Assembly (NCBI GenBank): GCA_904502265.1
Contig: CAJGDT010000028.1
Span: forward strand, 1 to 12,681
Reading direction: 5' to 3'
Length of the DNA stretch: 12,681 nt
Origin: an uncultured Barnesiella sp.
Lineage (GTDB): Bacteria; Bacteroidota; Bacteroidia; Bacteroidales; Barnesiellaceae_A
In this document: one piece after another, positions 1 to 8,600 of the stretch
Layout: each line of letters begins with the position of its first letter
Position numbering within the stretch: the stretch's first letter is position 1
The notes under the pieces: generated by a model
Told to the model about the DNA's origin: nothing
Database searches by the model: none
What the model saw: the letters and a program-made list of their open reading frames with translations, nothing else
Made by a program: the position numbers and the translations under genes

Positions 1-141
1 GAAGTGTTGCCGCAAAATAATGGTACCGAATATATCGTAGAGTCGGGATTGCATGAAGGCGATGTAATTGTTGCCGAAGGTGCAGGACTCATTCGCGAAG
101 GTACTGTAGTGGTAGCCAAAGATGATAACAAGGAGGAGTAA
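1..141 (+). CDS. RND efflux periplasmic adaptor (membrane fusion protein), C-terminal end only
   Basis: This is the 3' end of a gene that begins before the window: 46 codons read in frame 1 and end in TAA at 139-141. The visible residues include GLHEGDVIVAEGAGLIREGT, which matches the C-terminal membrane-proximal domain of AcrA/MexA-type adaptors, where a 'GL-x-EGD-x-V-x-EG' turn is typical. The protein would link the inner-membrane pump to the outer-membrane duct across the periplasm. The assignment rests on this short motif and on the pump gene that begins only 3 bp after the stop, the usual adaptor-pump-channel order. The tail ends in an acidic and basic stretch (KDDNKEE) whose codons also carry the Shine-Dalgarno sequence of the next gene. 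The N-terminal signal or lipobox, the hairpin and the lipoyl domain lie outside the window. Confidence 0.82.
   Translation, partial: EVLPQNNGTEYIVESGLHEGDVIVAEGAGLIREGTVVVAKDDNKEE
130..136 (+). promoter_or_regulatory. Shine-Dalgarno sequence of the RND pump gene
   Basis: AAGGAGG lies 8 nt before the ATG at 145, inside the last codons of the adaptor gene. It fixes the pump start and suggests translational coupling with the adaptor. It stands out because none of the other starts in this window has a recognisable Shine-Dalgarno sequence of this strength, as is usual in Bacteroidota. Confidence 0.6.
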
Positions 142-144
142 CCT

Positions 145-3100
145 ATGAATGTAAAGACATTTATTGATAGACCTATTCTTTCGGGTGTTGTATCGGTAGC
201 TATTCTTATTATCGGTTTTATTGCCTTATCGCAACTTCCGGTCGAGCAGTTCCCCGAGATTGCTCCGCCCACTATCAGTGTGTCGGCCAACTATGCCGGT
301 GCAAGTGCCGAGACGGTACAGAAGAGTGTCGTTATCCCTCTTGAGGAGGCGATTAACGGTGTGGAAGATATGATGTATATGGTGTCGTCGTCGACCAACT
401 CCGGCTCGGCCAATATACAAATATATTTCCGTCAAGGTACCGATGGTGACATGGCTATGGTGAATGTGCAGAATCGTATGGCGCAAGCGCAAGGTTTGTT
501 GCCGGCCGAGGTAACCCGCAGTGGTGTTACAGTGAGAAAACGTCAGACAAGCCGTATCAAGATGTTGGCAGTCTATAGCCCCGATAATACTTTCGACCAG
601 AATTTCATAAGCAACTATATGAAAATCAATGTCGAACCGCGTCTTTCGCGTATTGCAGGCGTAGGTGAGGTTGATATTATGGGTGGCGACTATTCGTTGC
701 GTATATGGCTCGACCCGGGTAAAATGGCAAAGTATAACTTGATGCCTTCGGATATTCGCAAAGTGCTTGATGAACAAAATATTGAGTCTCCTACAGGAAC
801 GTTGGGTGCCGATTCGGATAACACTTTCCGTTATACATTGAAGTATCGTGGTAGATATGAAAAAGAGTCCGATTATGAGGAACTTGTAATACGTGCACAG
901 AGCGATGGTACTGTGTTGCGACTCAAGGATGTGGCGCGTGTCGAGTTGGGTTCGCGTAGCTATGAGTATGTAGGTACGGTAAATGGTCATCCGGGTGTTA
1001 CTTGTATGATATCACAAACATCGGGCTCTAATGCCAATGAAATCATTGAAGACATTGACAAGGTGGTAGAGGAAATCAAGCAAGACTTACCTCGCGGTAT
1101 GGAGATTGTCGACTTGATGAGTACCAAGGACTTCCTTGACGCTTCTATCAAGAATGTAATTAAGACACTTTTTGAGGCGATATTGCTTGTGATATTGGTG
1201 GTGTATATATTCTTGCAAAACTTGCGCTCGACACTTATACCGGCGGCTTCTATTGTTGTATCGTTGGTAGGTACATTCGCCTTTTTGTTGGTAGCCGGAT
1301 TTAGTCTCAACCTCATTACTCTCTTTGCTCTGGTGCTTGTTATTGGTACGGTGGTTGATGATGCCATTGTAGTAGTAGAAGCGGTGCAGGCAAAGTTTGA
1401 CGAAGGATACAAGTCGGCTTATGAAGCAACCGTAAGTGCTATGGGTGGTATTACAACAGCCTTGCTTACTACTACGTTTGTCTTTATGGCTGTATTTATT
1501 CCCGTAAGTTTCATGGGTGGTACAACAGGTACATTCTATACACAATTCGGATTAACAATGGCTGTAGCTGTGGGTATCTCGTTGCTCACTGCGCTCACCC
1601 TCAGTCCGGCACTTTGTGCACTTATCTTGACACCGCACGATACTGCAGCCGAAGGAAAAAAATTGAGCTTTTCTTCACGTTTTCACATTGCATTCGAGGC
1701 ATCCTTTAGCCGTATTGTCAATAAGTATAAGGGCGGTGTGTCGTTCATGTTCCGTCATCGCTGGTTCTCTATGTTGCTTATTGTGATAGCTTGTGGTGGG
1801 TTGTTCTATATGTTGCAAACAACCAAGACCGGTCTTGTGCCCAAGGAAGATATGGGTTCGATAAACATCGATGTACAGACACCTCCTGGTACAAACTTAT
1901 TGGAGACCATCAAGGTGATGGATGAGATTGATAAGCGTATTAGTGCCATTCCGCAAATTGAAGTCTACTCCAAGACTACAGGACGTGGTATGATGAGTGG
2001 TCAAGGTGCATCGTGCGGTATGTTTACCATCCGTCTGAAGAACTGGGATGAACGCAAAGAGAAGTCTGACGATATCGATTCGGTAATAGAGGAGATATAT
2101 CGTCGCATTGATGATATAAAATCGGCCAAGATACTTGTATTTACACGTGGTATGATTCCCGGCTATGGCGTAAGTAGCGGTTTCGAGTTGTATGTACAAG
2201 ATCAGAAGGGTGGTAGTATCGAAGACTTGCAGCGCATTACCAACAACCTGATTGCCGAGTTGAATGATCGCCCCGAGATTGCTCGAGCTTCTACATCGTT
2301 CGATACTAAATATCCTCAATATCTGCTCGAAGTAGATGCTGCTCGTTGCAAACGTAATGGTGTATCGCCCGATGATGTGCTTGATGTTATATCGGGCTAT
2401 ATAGGTGGTAGTTATGCATCAAATATGAACCGCTTCTCTAAGCTATATCGTGTAATGTTGCAGGCTTCTCCTGAGTATCGTCTCGATACCGATGCCCTGA
2501 GTAACATGTTTGTGCGCAGTGATAAGGGCGAAATGAGTCCAATCAACCAATATGTAACCCTTACACGTGTATATGGCGCGCAATCTATTTCACGATTTAA
2601 TCTCTTTACCGCAATTTCGGTCAATGGACAACCGGCCAAGGGATATAGCTCGGGTGAGGCTATTCAAGCCGTGCGCGAAGTTGCCGCAGAGGTACTTCCT
2701 GCCGGATATGGATTTGAATTTGGCGGTATGTCGCGAGAGGAGGCTTCGTCAGGAAAGGCTACGGTTGTAATATTTGCATTCTGTATTGTCTTCATCTATC
2801 TTATCCTTTGTGCATTGTATGAGAGCATATTTACGCCCATTGTCATCTTGCTCTCAGTACCTTTCGGTTTGGCGGGTAGCTTCTTGTTTGCTCGCATGTT
2901 TGGATTGGAAAATAATATTTATCTACAGATTGGTCTGCTTATGCTTATTGGTCTGTTGGCCAAAACTGCTATTCTGCTTACCGAATTTGCTGCCGAGCGT
3001 CGTCGCCAAGGCATGAGTATTGTAGATGCTGCTATGTCAGCAGCTGAGGCCCGATTGCGTCCTATTCTTATGACTTCGTTGACTATGATATTTGGTATGT

Positions 3101-3273
3101 TACCTCTGATGTTTGCTACCGGTGTGGGTGCAAATGGTAATATATCGATAGGTGTAGGTACGGTTGGTGGTATGCTCATTGGTACGCTTGCACTTATTTT
3201 TATCGTGCCGGTATTGTATATCATTTTCCGCACTTTGGAGGAGAAGGTAATGCCTCGCAGATTGCTAAAATAG
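145..3273 (+). CDS. AcrB-like RND multidrug efflux transporter (HAE1 family)
   Basis: This is an inner-membrane proton/drug antiporter that forms a trimer and captures substrates from the periplasm and outer leaflet for export through the outer-membrane channel. At 1042 residues it has the usual AcrB length. It begins with the family's N-terminal pattern (FIDRPIL, then TM1 at about 11-30). A large periplasmic porter/docking loop follows, then TM2 from about 341, a second group of helices to about 495, TM7 at about 537-556, a second periplasmic loop, and TM8-12 from about 871. The proton-relay residues are present: D405-D406 in 'GTVVDDAIVVVE' of TM4 and K940 in 'IGLLAKTAILLTEFA' of TM10, equivalent to D407/D408/K940 of E. 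coli AcrB. This indicates a proton-driven drug exporter and an intact pump. The start is set by a good Shine-Dalgarno sequence, and the gene follows the adaptor by 3 bp and precedes the channel gene by 12 bp. Substrates cannot be read from the sequence. Confidence 0.96.
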   Translation: MNVKTFIDRPILSGVVSVAILIIGFIALSQLPVEQFPEIAPPTISVSANYAGASAETVQKSVVIPLEEAINGVEDMMYMVSSSTNSGSANIQIYFRQGTDGDMAMVNVQNRMAQAQGLLPAEVTRSGVTVRKRQTSRIKMLAVYSPDNTFDQNFISNYMKINVEPRLSRIAGVGEVDIMGGDYSLRIWLDPGKMAKYNLMPSDIRKVLDEQNIESPTGTLGADSDNTFRYTLKYRGRYEKESDYEELVIRAQSDGTVLRLKDVARVELGSRSYEYVGTVNGHPGVTCMISQTSGSNANEIIEDIDKVVEEIKQDLPRGMEIVDLMSTKDFLDASIKNVIKTLFEAILLVILVVYIFLQNLRSTLIPAASIVVSLVGTFAFLLVAGFSLNLITLFALVLVIGTVVDDAIVVVEAVQAKFDEGYKSAYEATVSAMGGITTALLTTTFVFMAVFIPVSFMGGTTGTFYTQFGLTMAVAVGISLLTALTLSPALCALILTPHDTAAEGKKLSFSSRFHIAFEASFSRIVNKYKGGVSFMFRHRWFSMLLIVIACGGLFYMLQTTKTGLVPKEDMGSINIDVQTPPGTNLLETIKVMDEIDKRISAIPQIEVYSKTTGRGMMSGQGASCGMFTIRLKNWDERKEKSDDIDSVIEEIYRRIDDIKSAKILVFTRGMIPGYGVSSGFELYVQDQKGGSIEDLQRITNNLIAELNDRPEIARASTSFDTKYPQYLLEVDAARCKRNGVSPDDVLDVISGYIGGSYASNMNRFSKLYRVMLQASPEYRLDTDALSNMFVRSDKGEMSPINQYVTLTRVYGAQSISRFNLFTAISVNGQPAKGYSSGEAIQAVREVAAEVLPAGYGFEFGGMSREEASSGKATVVIFAFCIVFIYLILCALYESIFTPIVILLSVPFGLAGSFLFARMFGLENNIYLQIGLLMLIGLLAKTAILLTEFAAERRRQGMSIVDAAMSAAEARLRPILMTSLTMIFGMLPLMFATGVGANGNISIGVGTVGGMLIGTLALIFIVPVLYIIFRTLEEKVMPRRLLK

Positions 3274-3285
3274 AATGTTAAGAGT

Positions 3286-4668
3286 ATGAAAAATAATATA
3301 TTATTTGCATTGACAATGTGGCTGCTTACCATGAGTAGTTGCAATTTGTACACACAATATAAGCAGCCTGAGTTGCCCGTGGTAGATAGTCTTTATCAAC
3401 GACTGCCTATCGATACTACTGTTATATCGGTCGACAATACCTCCATAGGCTATATGTCGTGGCGTGCGGTCTTTACCGATACCTTGTTACAAAACTGGAT
3501 TGAACATGGACTATCGCAAAATACCGACTTGAAGATAGCTCAATTGCGAGTTGAGCAGGCCGAGGCGGCTTTGATGCAGTCTCGATTGGCTTTCATTCCG
3601 AGTCTCAATTTCTCTGCACAAGGTGGATTAAATCAGTTTGCAGGAAGTGAAGTCAAAACATCGTTTAACTTAGCTGTCATGGCTGACTGGGAGTTAGACG
3701 TGTTTGGCAAGCAACTCAATGCTACTCGCGCCTCGCAAGCTGTCTTGGAGCAAACGCAAGCTTATAAGCAAGCTGTTCAAACGAAGTTGATTGCTACTAT
3801 TGCCGACAGCTATTTTACGCTACTAATGCTCGATGAACAGTTGGAGATAAGCCGTCGAACACTCGACACATGGGAGGAGAATATTCGCACGCTCGAGGCA
3901 TTGAAGCGTGCAGGTAAGACCAACGAAGCTGCTGTATTGCAAGCCAAGGCAAACCGTCTGAATGTAGAAGGCTCGGTGCTGACACTTGAACGTCGCATTA
4001 TTGAGCAAGAGAATTCTCTTTCGGTATTGTTGGGTCTGGCTCCGGCAATGTTGCAGCGAGGCAAGTTGTCTGACCAAGTGTTTCCCGAGGAATTGTCGGT
4101 GGGTATTCCCTTGCAATTGTTGAGTTTCCGACCCGACGTGCGTCAAGCCGAATATGCGCTTGCCGAGGCCTTCTATATGACCAATATGGCGCATGCCAAT
4201 TTCTATCCCTCTATATCGCTCACCGGATCGGCAGGGTGGACTAATAACGGCGCAACGATAACCAATCCGGTGGGTTGGTTGCTCAATGCTCTTGGTTCGT
4301 TGGTACAACCCCTGTTCAATCAAGGTAAGAATATAGCCAACTTAAAGATTGCCGAGGCGCAACAAGAGGAGGCTTTGCTGTTGTTCCGACAATCGTTGCT
4401 TAATGCAGGTGCTGAGGTCAATAATGCTTTGGTACAATGGCAGACAGCTCGCAAGCGTATCGATATTGATGCAAAACAAATATTGAACTTGCAAGCGGCT
4501 ATATGGAACACTCGCTTGTTGATGAAACATGGTAGTGCCAACTATCTCGAGGTGCTTACTGCTCAACAAAATCTCTTGCAAGCCGAACTGATGCAAGCAT
4601 CCGACCGTTATGACGAGATACAAGGTGTTATCTCACTCTTCCATGCCCTCGGTGGTGGTACGGACTGA
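3286..4668 (+). CDS. Outer-membrane efflux channel lipoprotein (TolC/OprM, NodT family)
   Basis: This is the outer-membrane duct of the tripartite pump. The protein has 460 residues, as expected for the OprM/NodT family. Its N-terminus is a lipoprotein signal with the lipid-anchored cysteine at C19 (MSSC, followed by NLYTQYKQPELP, a typical 'Y-x-x-P' start of the mature protein). Two outer-membrane efflux repeats follow, at about 60-245 and 260-455. Each is mostly long amphipathic helix rich in A, Q, E and L, interrupted by strand segments such as FIPSLNFSAQGGL and FYPSISLTGSAGW. The motif 'SFRPDVRQAEYALAEA' at about 281-296 is a hallmark of the family. The gene starts 12 bp after the pump stop, with only a weak upstream purine run, so it is almost certainly in the same transcript. 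The intrinsic terminator at 4736-4769 ends the operon. No local regulator gene is visible; one could lie upstream of the window. Confidence 0.95.
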   Translation: MKNNILFALTMWLLTMSSCNLYTQYKQPELPVVDSLYQRLPIDTTVISVDNTSIGYMSWRAVFTDTLLQNWIEHGLSQNTDLKIAQLRVEQAEAALMQSRLAFIPSLNFSAQGGLNQFAGSEVKTSFNLAVMADWELDVFGKQLNATRASQAVLEQTQAYKQAVQTKLIATIADSYFTLLMLDEQLEISRRTLDTWEENIRTLEALKRAGKTNEAAVLQAKANRLNVEGSVLTLERRIIEQENSLSVLLGLAPAMLQRGKLSDQVFPEELSVGIPLQLLSFRPDVRQAEYALAEAFYMTNMAHANFYPSISLTGSAGWTNNGATITNPVGWLLNALGSLVQPLFNQGKNIANLKIAEAQQEEALLLFRQSLLNAGAEVNNALVQWQTARKRIDIDAKQILNLQAAIWNTRLLMKHGSANYLEVLTAQQNLLQAELMQASDRYDEIQGVISLFHALGGGTD

Positions 4669-4735
4669 TGTTGAATTGTTGCGGATATTGATAGCCGAAT
4701 TCTATTTATCGCTTGCTTTAAGCGTTAGAAATATC

Positions 4736-4769
4736 ATCCCGGTGTAGAGTACTACACTGGGATTTTTTT
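4736..4769 (+). terminator. Rho-independent terminator of the efflux operon
   Basis: ATCCCGGTGTAG (4736-4747) pairs with CTACACTGGGAT (4752-4763) around an AGTA loop. This gives a 12-bp stem with one G-U pair, followed by a run of seven T (4763-4769). It sits 67 bp after the channel stop. A smaller hairpin, CGCTT/AAGCG at 4710-4724, lies just before it and has no T run. Confidence 0.9.
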
Positions 4770-4770
4770 A

Positions 4771-4912
4771 TTTACATGTAACTGTTATTTTATAATATAA
4801 CACCTTTAAATTATTTTACATTCCGTCCTACGAGGTAGAAAAATGGCGGAAATATTACAATATATACCGAAATGTAAACAATGTAATTTAGGATACAATA
4901 TGGAATTTACAT
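4771..4912. promoter_or_regulatory. Cluster of TTTACAT/ATGTAAA motifs (putative operators)
   Basis: The 7-mer TTTACAT occurs at 4771-4777, 4815-4821 and 4906-4912, its reverse complement ATGTAAA at 4872-4878, and a one-mismatch copy ATGTAAT at 4881-4887. The first copy is the left part of a perfect palindrome, TTACATGTAA (4772-4781). The last copy touches the -7 element of the putative promoter. All of them lie in the 270-bp gap between the efflux terminator and the beta-barrel gene. This arrangement fits binding sites for a dimeric regulator, but the region is AT-rich and no regulator is known; the role is inferred. Confidence 0.35.
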
Positions 4913-4919
4913 AGTTTTG
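4887..4919 (+). promoter_or_regulatory. Bacteroides-type promoter of the beta-barrel gene
   Basis: TAGTTTTG at 4912-4919 matches the Bacteroides -7 consensus TAnnTTTG exactly. TTTA at 4887-4890 is a near match to the -33 TTTG element, 21 nt upstream. Transcription would begin near 4926 and leave an A-rich leader of roughly 115 nt before the ATG at 5040. The leader contains an 8-bp palindrome TGTATACA (4944-4951) and ends in long A runs, as often seen before Bacteroidota start codons that lack a Shine-Dalgarno sequence. Confidence 0.55.
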
Positions 4920-4931
4920 CGTTAGGATACA
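4888..4931. repeat. 10-bp direct repeat TTAGGATACA flanking the -7 element
   Basis: TTAGGATACA is present at 4888-4897 and again at 4922-4931, with starts 34 bp apart. The first copy overlaps the putative -33 element and the second falls near the expected transcription start. The two copies therefore bracket the core promoter, a geometry consistent with a repressor or activator site. Function is inferred from position only. Confidence 0.45.
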
Positions 4932-5039
4932 TGTGAAGCCGACTGTATACACAATGTCTACAAAAAGGCAACTATTTGTCGATATCATAAAGTTTATCGG
5001 TATATAAAAATTTAATATTAAAAAAAACAAAAAAACAGT

Positions 5040-5573
5040 ATGAGAAAAATTATTATTTCGTTGCTTTGCTTAAGTGCTTTATTTACAATTAATGTTTCTG
5101 CTCAAGAGAAGGGTGAAATGTATGTGGGAGGAAGTTTTAATATTGGTGCTACAACCTTCACACATGAGGATGGCAATCTTAATGCTTTAACTTATGCGGT
5201 GATTCCCGAATATTCATATTTTGTAGCCAATAATTTCCGCATAGGAGCTGAGTTGTCATGTAATTTTGCAGCCGATGTGGCAATATTTACTCTTTCTCCT
5301 AATTTCTCTTATTATGTAAAACTGTTAGATAATTTCTACTATACTCCCGAGCTCACTCTCGGAGGTGGTTTTATAACAGGAAAAGACTTTGCATTAGGTG
5401 CCGTTTCTTTGGGTCTTAACGTGATTGCTTTTGAGTTTAAACCCTCTAAACATGTAGGACTTTGCTTAAACCTCGATAACATATTCCACGCATATTTGCC
5501 TAAAAGTTCGTTAGGCTCTGTGCATTTTGGCATATTAAACTCTGTTGGTCTTGGATTTCGCTACTACCTATAA
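5040..5573 (+). CDS. Small outer-membrane beta-barrel protein, function unknown
   Basis: The product has 177 residues and begins with a clear Sec signal peptide (MRKIIISLLCLSALFTINVSA) that should be cut before QEKG. The mature part of about 156 residues is made of short alternating strands rich in G, F, Y and N (for example 'MYVGGSFNIGATTF', 'IPEYSYFVANNFRIGAELS', 'LTLGGGFITG') and ends in 'VGLGFRYYL'. This is the pattern of an 8-stranded outer-membrane barrel with an aromatic C-terminal strand. I do not recognise a specific family; it resembles the generic small porin-like or outer-membrane beta-barrel proteins common in Bacteroidales. It stands alone between two hairpins with its own promoter region. 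By eye it and its leader are more AT-rich than the flanking efflux and beta-galactosidase genes. The ATG at 5040 is chosen because the signal peptide begins there; there is no Shine-Dalgarno sequence, only an A-rich leader. Confidence 0.85.
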   Translation: MRKIIISLLCLSALFTINVSAQEKGEMYVGGSFNIGATTFTHEDGNLNALTYAVIPEYSYFVANNFRIGAELSCNFAADVAIFTLSPNFSYYVKLLDNFYYTPELTLGGGFITGKDFALGAVSLGLNVIAFEFKPSKHVGLCLNLDNIFHAYLPKSSLGSVHFGILNSVGLGFRYYL

Positions 5574-5621
5574 TCTGAGTAGTTGCAGTGTAAAACAAGA
5601 GTATATCCAACCACATCGTAT

Positions 5622-5662
5622 TACAAATCGCCTCGCTACATCGAGTGGCGAGGCGATTTGTA
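5622..5662. terminator. Bidirectional hairpin between convergent genes
   Basis: TACAAATCGCCTCGC (5622-5636) and GCGAGGCGATTTGTA (5648-5662) are perfect 15-bp complements around an 11-nt loop. The hairpin lies 48 bp after the beta-barrel stop and 16 bp after the convergent beta-galactosidase stop, so it probably terminates both transcripts. Neither side has a long clean T run; the A/T-rich foot of the stem (TACAAAT/ATTTGTA) would supply the weak U-rich tract in each direction. Confidence 0.75.
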
Positions 5663-5678
5663 TATGATAATCATTTCT

Positions 5679-8600
5679 CTATCTTATCGGAGAGATGATA
5701 AATCGGAAAGTATAGTCTTGGTAAGGTACTTGATAGGGCTTGAGTGGCCATGCGCCCCACGAATTGATACAAGCTAGGCCGCGCTGTACCAAGTCGAAGC
5801 AGAGGTGTGTGGTGTTGTCGGGTACCAACTCGCCCGAGTGGCGGCGATAGTCGTTGCGTGAGAGGTCGAGTGCCTCGATAGAGTAGGGAAGTGCCGATGC
5901 CGAGAAGGGTGTGGCAGCTTTAATACATAATCCGCCACCGGTGCTATCCAGTACCTTATAATATCGAAGGTCGCTGTGTGTACCCGATTCTTGTGGACGA
6001 GCCATCTTATCGTTGTACATTTCGTCGACGTCTTGACGATATAACCCTATGCGTGCTCCGCTCTTGCGGTCGCTATAGTTTTCCACTTCGCCACGACCAT
6101 AATACTCTACGACATTGTATCGAGCGGGCATTTCCATGCGCATGCCGTAGCGGAATAGTTGAGGTATATCAGTTCCTTCGGTAGTGTGCATAGCTTGCGT
6201 AACGGCAATCTCGCCCTCGCCATTGATTGTGTAGTCAATGGTTAGTTGTGCTTTTACCTCGGGCATATCGAAGCGTGTGTTGATAATTGCGCAACCATTC
6301 TCAATGGTATAATCGAATGAAGTGAGTTTCATTTGAGGACTGCGCCATACGGCAAATTGCTTGTGCAACTGAGCGCCCCAATCGTTTTCGGTGGGTGCGC
6401 GCCAGAAGTTGGGCCTTAATGAACTGCCGTCGGGCATCATGCACATTGTGCCATAATCCATGCGATTGATAAATCCGTTGCGACCAAATGATATTATCCA
6501 GTCATTTCCCTCAATGTGAACAGCTTTCTCAAACTGTGTTATCTTGATGTCGCGGTCTGATTTATTCAGGGTGTAGGCCTTTTCTGTGTCGTACTCTTTT
6601 ACAATGTGTTGATTGTATGCTACTACGTGATTGAGTGGCAATAAAGCCTCTTTGTTGCGAGTAATAAACTCAATGTTGAGCAGTACCTCTTGAGCCGTAT
6701 CCGATATTTTCTCTAAATCGTAGTTGAGCGTGTAGTTCTTGCATTCTTGTGGTGCAACGTCAAGATGTTCTATGCTGCCACCTTGCATGGCAATGCCATC
6801 TACTACCAACTGCCAGTTGAGACGATAGTTGCTCAGATCAATAAAGAAGTTCTCATTGTATAGTTCAATGATTCCGTTCGTAAGGTCAATAGGACGAGTC
6901 CATATTGATTGGTATTGGAAGCGCACCTCGTAAGCATGAGCTTGGGGTGTGCGGTCGCCGGCGATGATGCCGTTGCAATTAAATGAATTGTCGGTAGCAT
7001 CATAGTCGTTGTAGTCGCCGCCATATAGGAACGATACTCGACCATTATCCTCATAACGAGCCAAACCCTGATCGACAAAATCCCAGATAAATCCACCTTG
7101 ATATTGGGCATATTGGCGAGTTAAGTCCCAATACTCCTTAAATCCACCCATCGAGTTACCCATGGCATGTGCATACTCGCATTGTATCAGGGGGCGTTCT
7201 GGATTGCTTTGCAAATATCTTTCGCACCACTTCGGCGAGGCATACATGGGACACATGATGTCAGTGAAGTGTGAGTTGACAAAATACTGATAGTCGACAG
7301 CGCGTTCGTAGTGAATAGGACGTGAGGGGTCGTACTCTCTTATCCAACGATAACAAGCCTCGAAGTTTTTACCCATGCCGGCTTCGTTACCCATGCTCCA
7401 GATGATAACCGAAGGGTGATTCTTGTCGCGCAATACCATGCGTTGGTTGCGTTCAAGATGCGCCTTCGCATACGCATCCACACGAGCAAGTGTCTTTTCG
7501 TCGTAACCCATACCATGCGACTCAACATTGGCTTCGTCGACAACATACAAGCCGTACTCGTCGCATAGGTCATACCATTCGGGGGTATTGGGGTAATGGC
7601 ATGTACGTACAGCGTTGATGTTTAGTTGCTTCATGAGCATGATATCCTCTATCATGCGTTCGCGTGTCATTACAAATCCCTTACGAGGGTCTATTTCGTG
7701 GCGATTTACACCCTTGATAAGAATGGGCTTTCCATTGATAAGTAGCTGACCTCCTTTAATTTCCGATGTGCGGAAGCCTATACGTTGAGCAACAATCTCG
7801 GTCGTTCTTTGATGGTTGCGAATGCGGGCTGTTAATTTGTATAGGTGGGGTGCTTCGGCACTCCAGAGTATGGCATTCTCTACCTGTAATGTCGTTGATG
7901 CTTTATTGCTACGTGGTACAATGTTTTGTGTTGCTACAGCATTGCCATTTGAGTCAATGAGCGATAACTCAATATCGGTAGCTTTGCCTGTCAATTGCAT
8001 ATCAACCGTCAGGGTGCCATTGCGATAGTCGCTATCGAGCATAGGTGTGATGTGCCAGTCGACCATACGTGTCTTGTCGCGAGCCTCTATTGTAACATCG
8101 CGCGATATGCCACACATGCGCCATAGGTCTTGGTCTTCGAGGTATGTGCCGTCACACCAGCGGAACACTTGTAAGGCAATGAGATTGTCGCCGGGCTTTA
8201 CGTATCGTGTAATGTCGAACGATGCCTCCAGGTGGCTGTCCTCTGAGTAGCCTACAAACTTACCATTTATCCACACATATACGTTGGATGTTACAGCACC
8301 TATATTGAGAATAATATCGCGACCTTTCCAGTTCTCGGGTAGGTTGAATGTGCGACGATATGAACCTACGTGGTTTTGCTCGATAGGCACGTAGGGTGGA
8401 TTATTCTCAAAATTTTTGCGCCATGCATAGCCAATATTGACATACAAAGGGTCGCCATAACCATTCAATTCCCACATACCGGGTACTTCCATTTTATCCC
8501 AGCTACTATCGTTGTAGTCAACCTTGAAAAAGTCGGTAGGGCGCATATCGGCATTCTCTACCCAATTAAAATGCCAAGTACCGTTGAGAGTGAGTTCGTA

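Noticed and set aside
226..1545. Long minus-strand open frames opposite the RND pump gene
   Set aside because: They are antisense shadows of a clearly coding frame; their products are rich in H, C, T and R, lack domains, and have no promoter or terminator context.
4320..4623. Overlapping minus-strand frames within the outer-membrane channel gene
   Set aside because: They lie antisense to a conserved coding region, with no start signal and no recognisable product.
4806..5030. Minus-strand frame of 74 codons in the gap before the beta-barrel gene
   Set aside because: It is rich in F, I, C and N as expected of random AT-rich DNA, overlaps the promoter of the opposite strand, and has no domain or start signal.
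4771..5039. Invertible (phase-variable) promoter
   Set aside because: The only inverted pair is short and imperfect (around 4815-4825 and 4868-4878); no long flanking inverted repeats or nearby invertase gene are seen.
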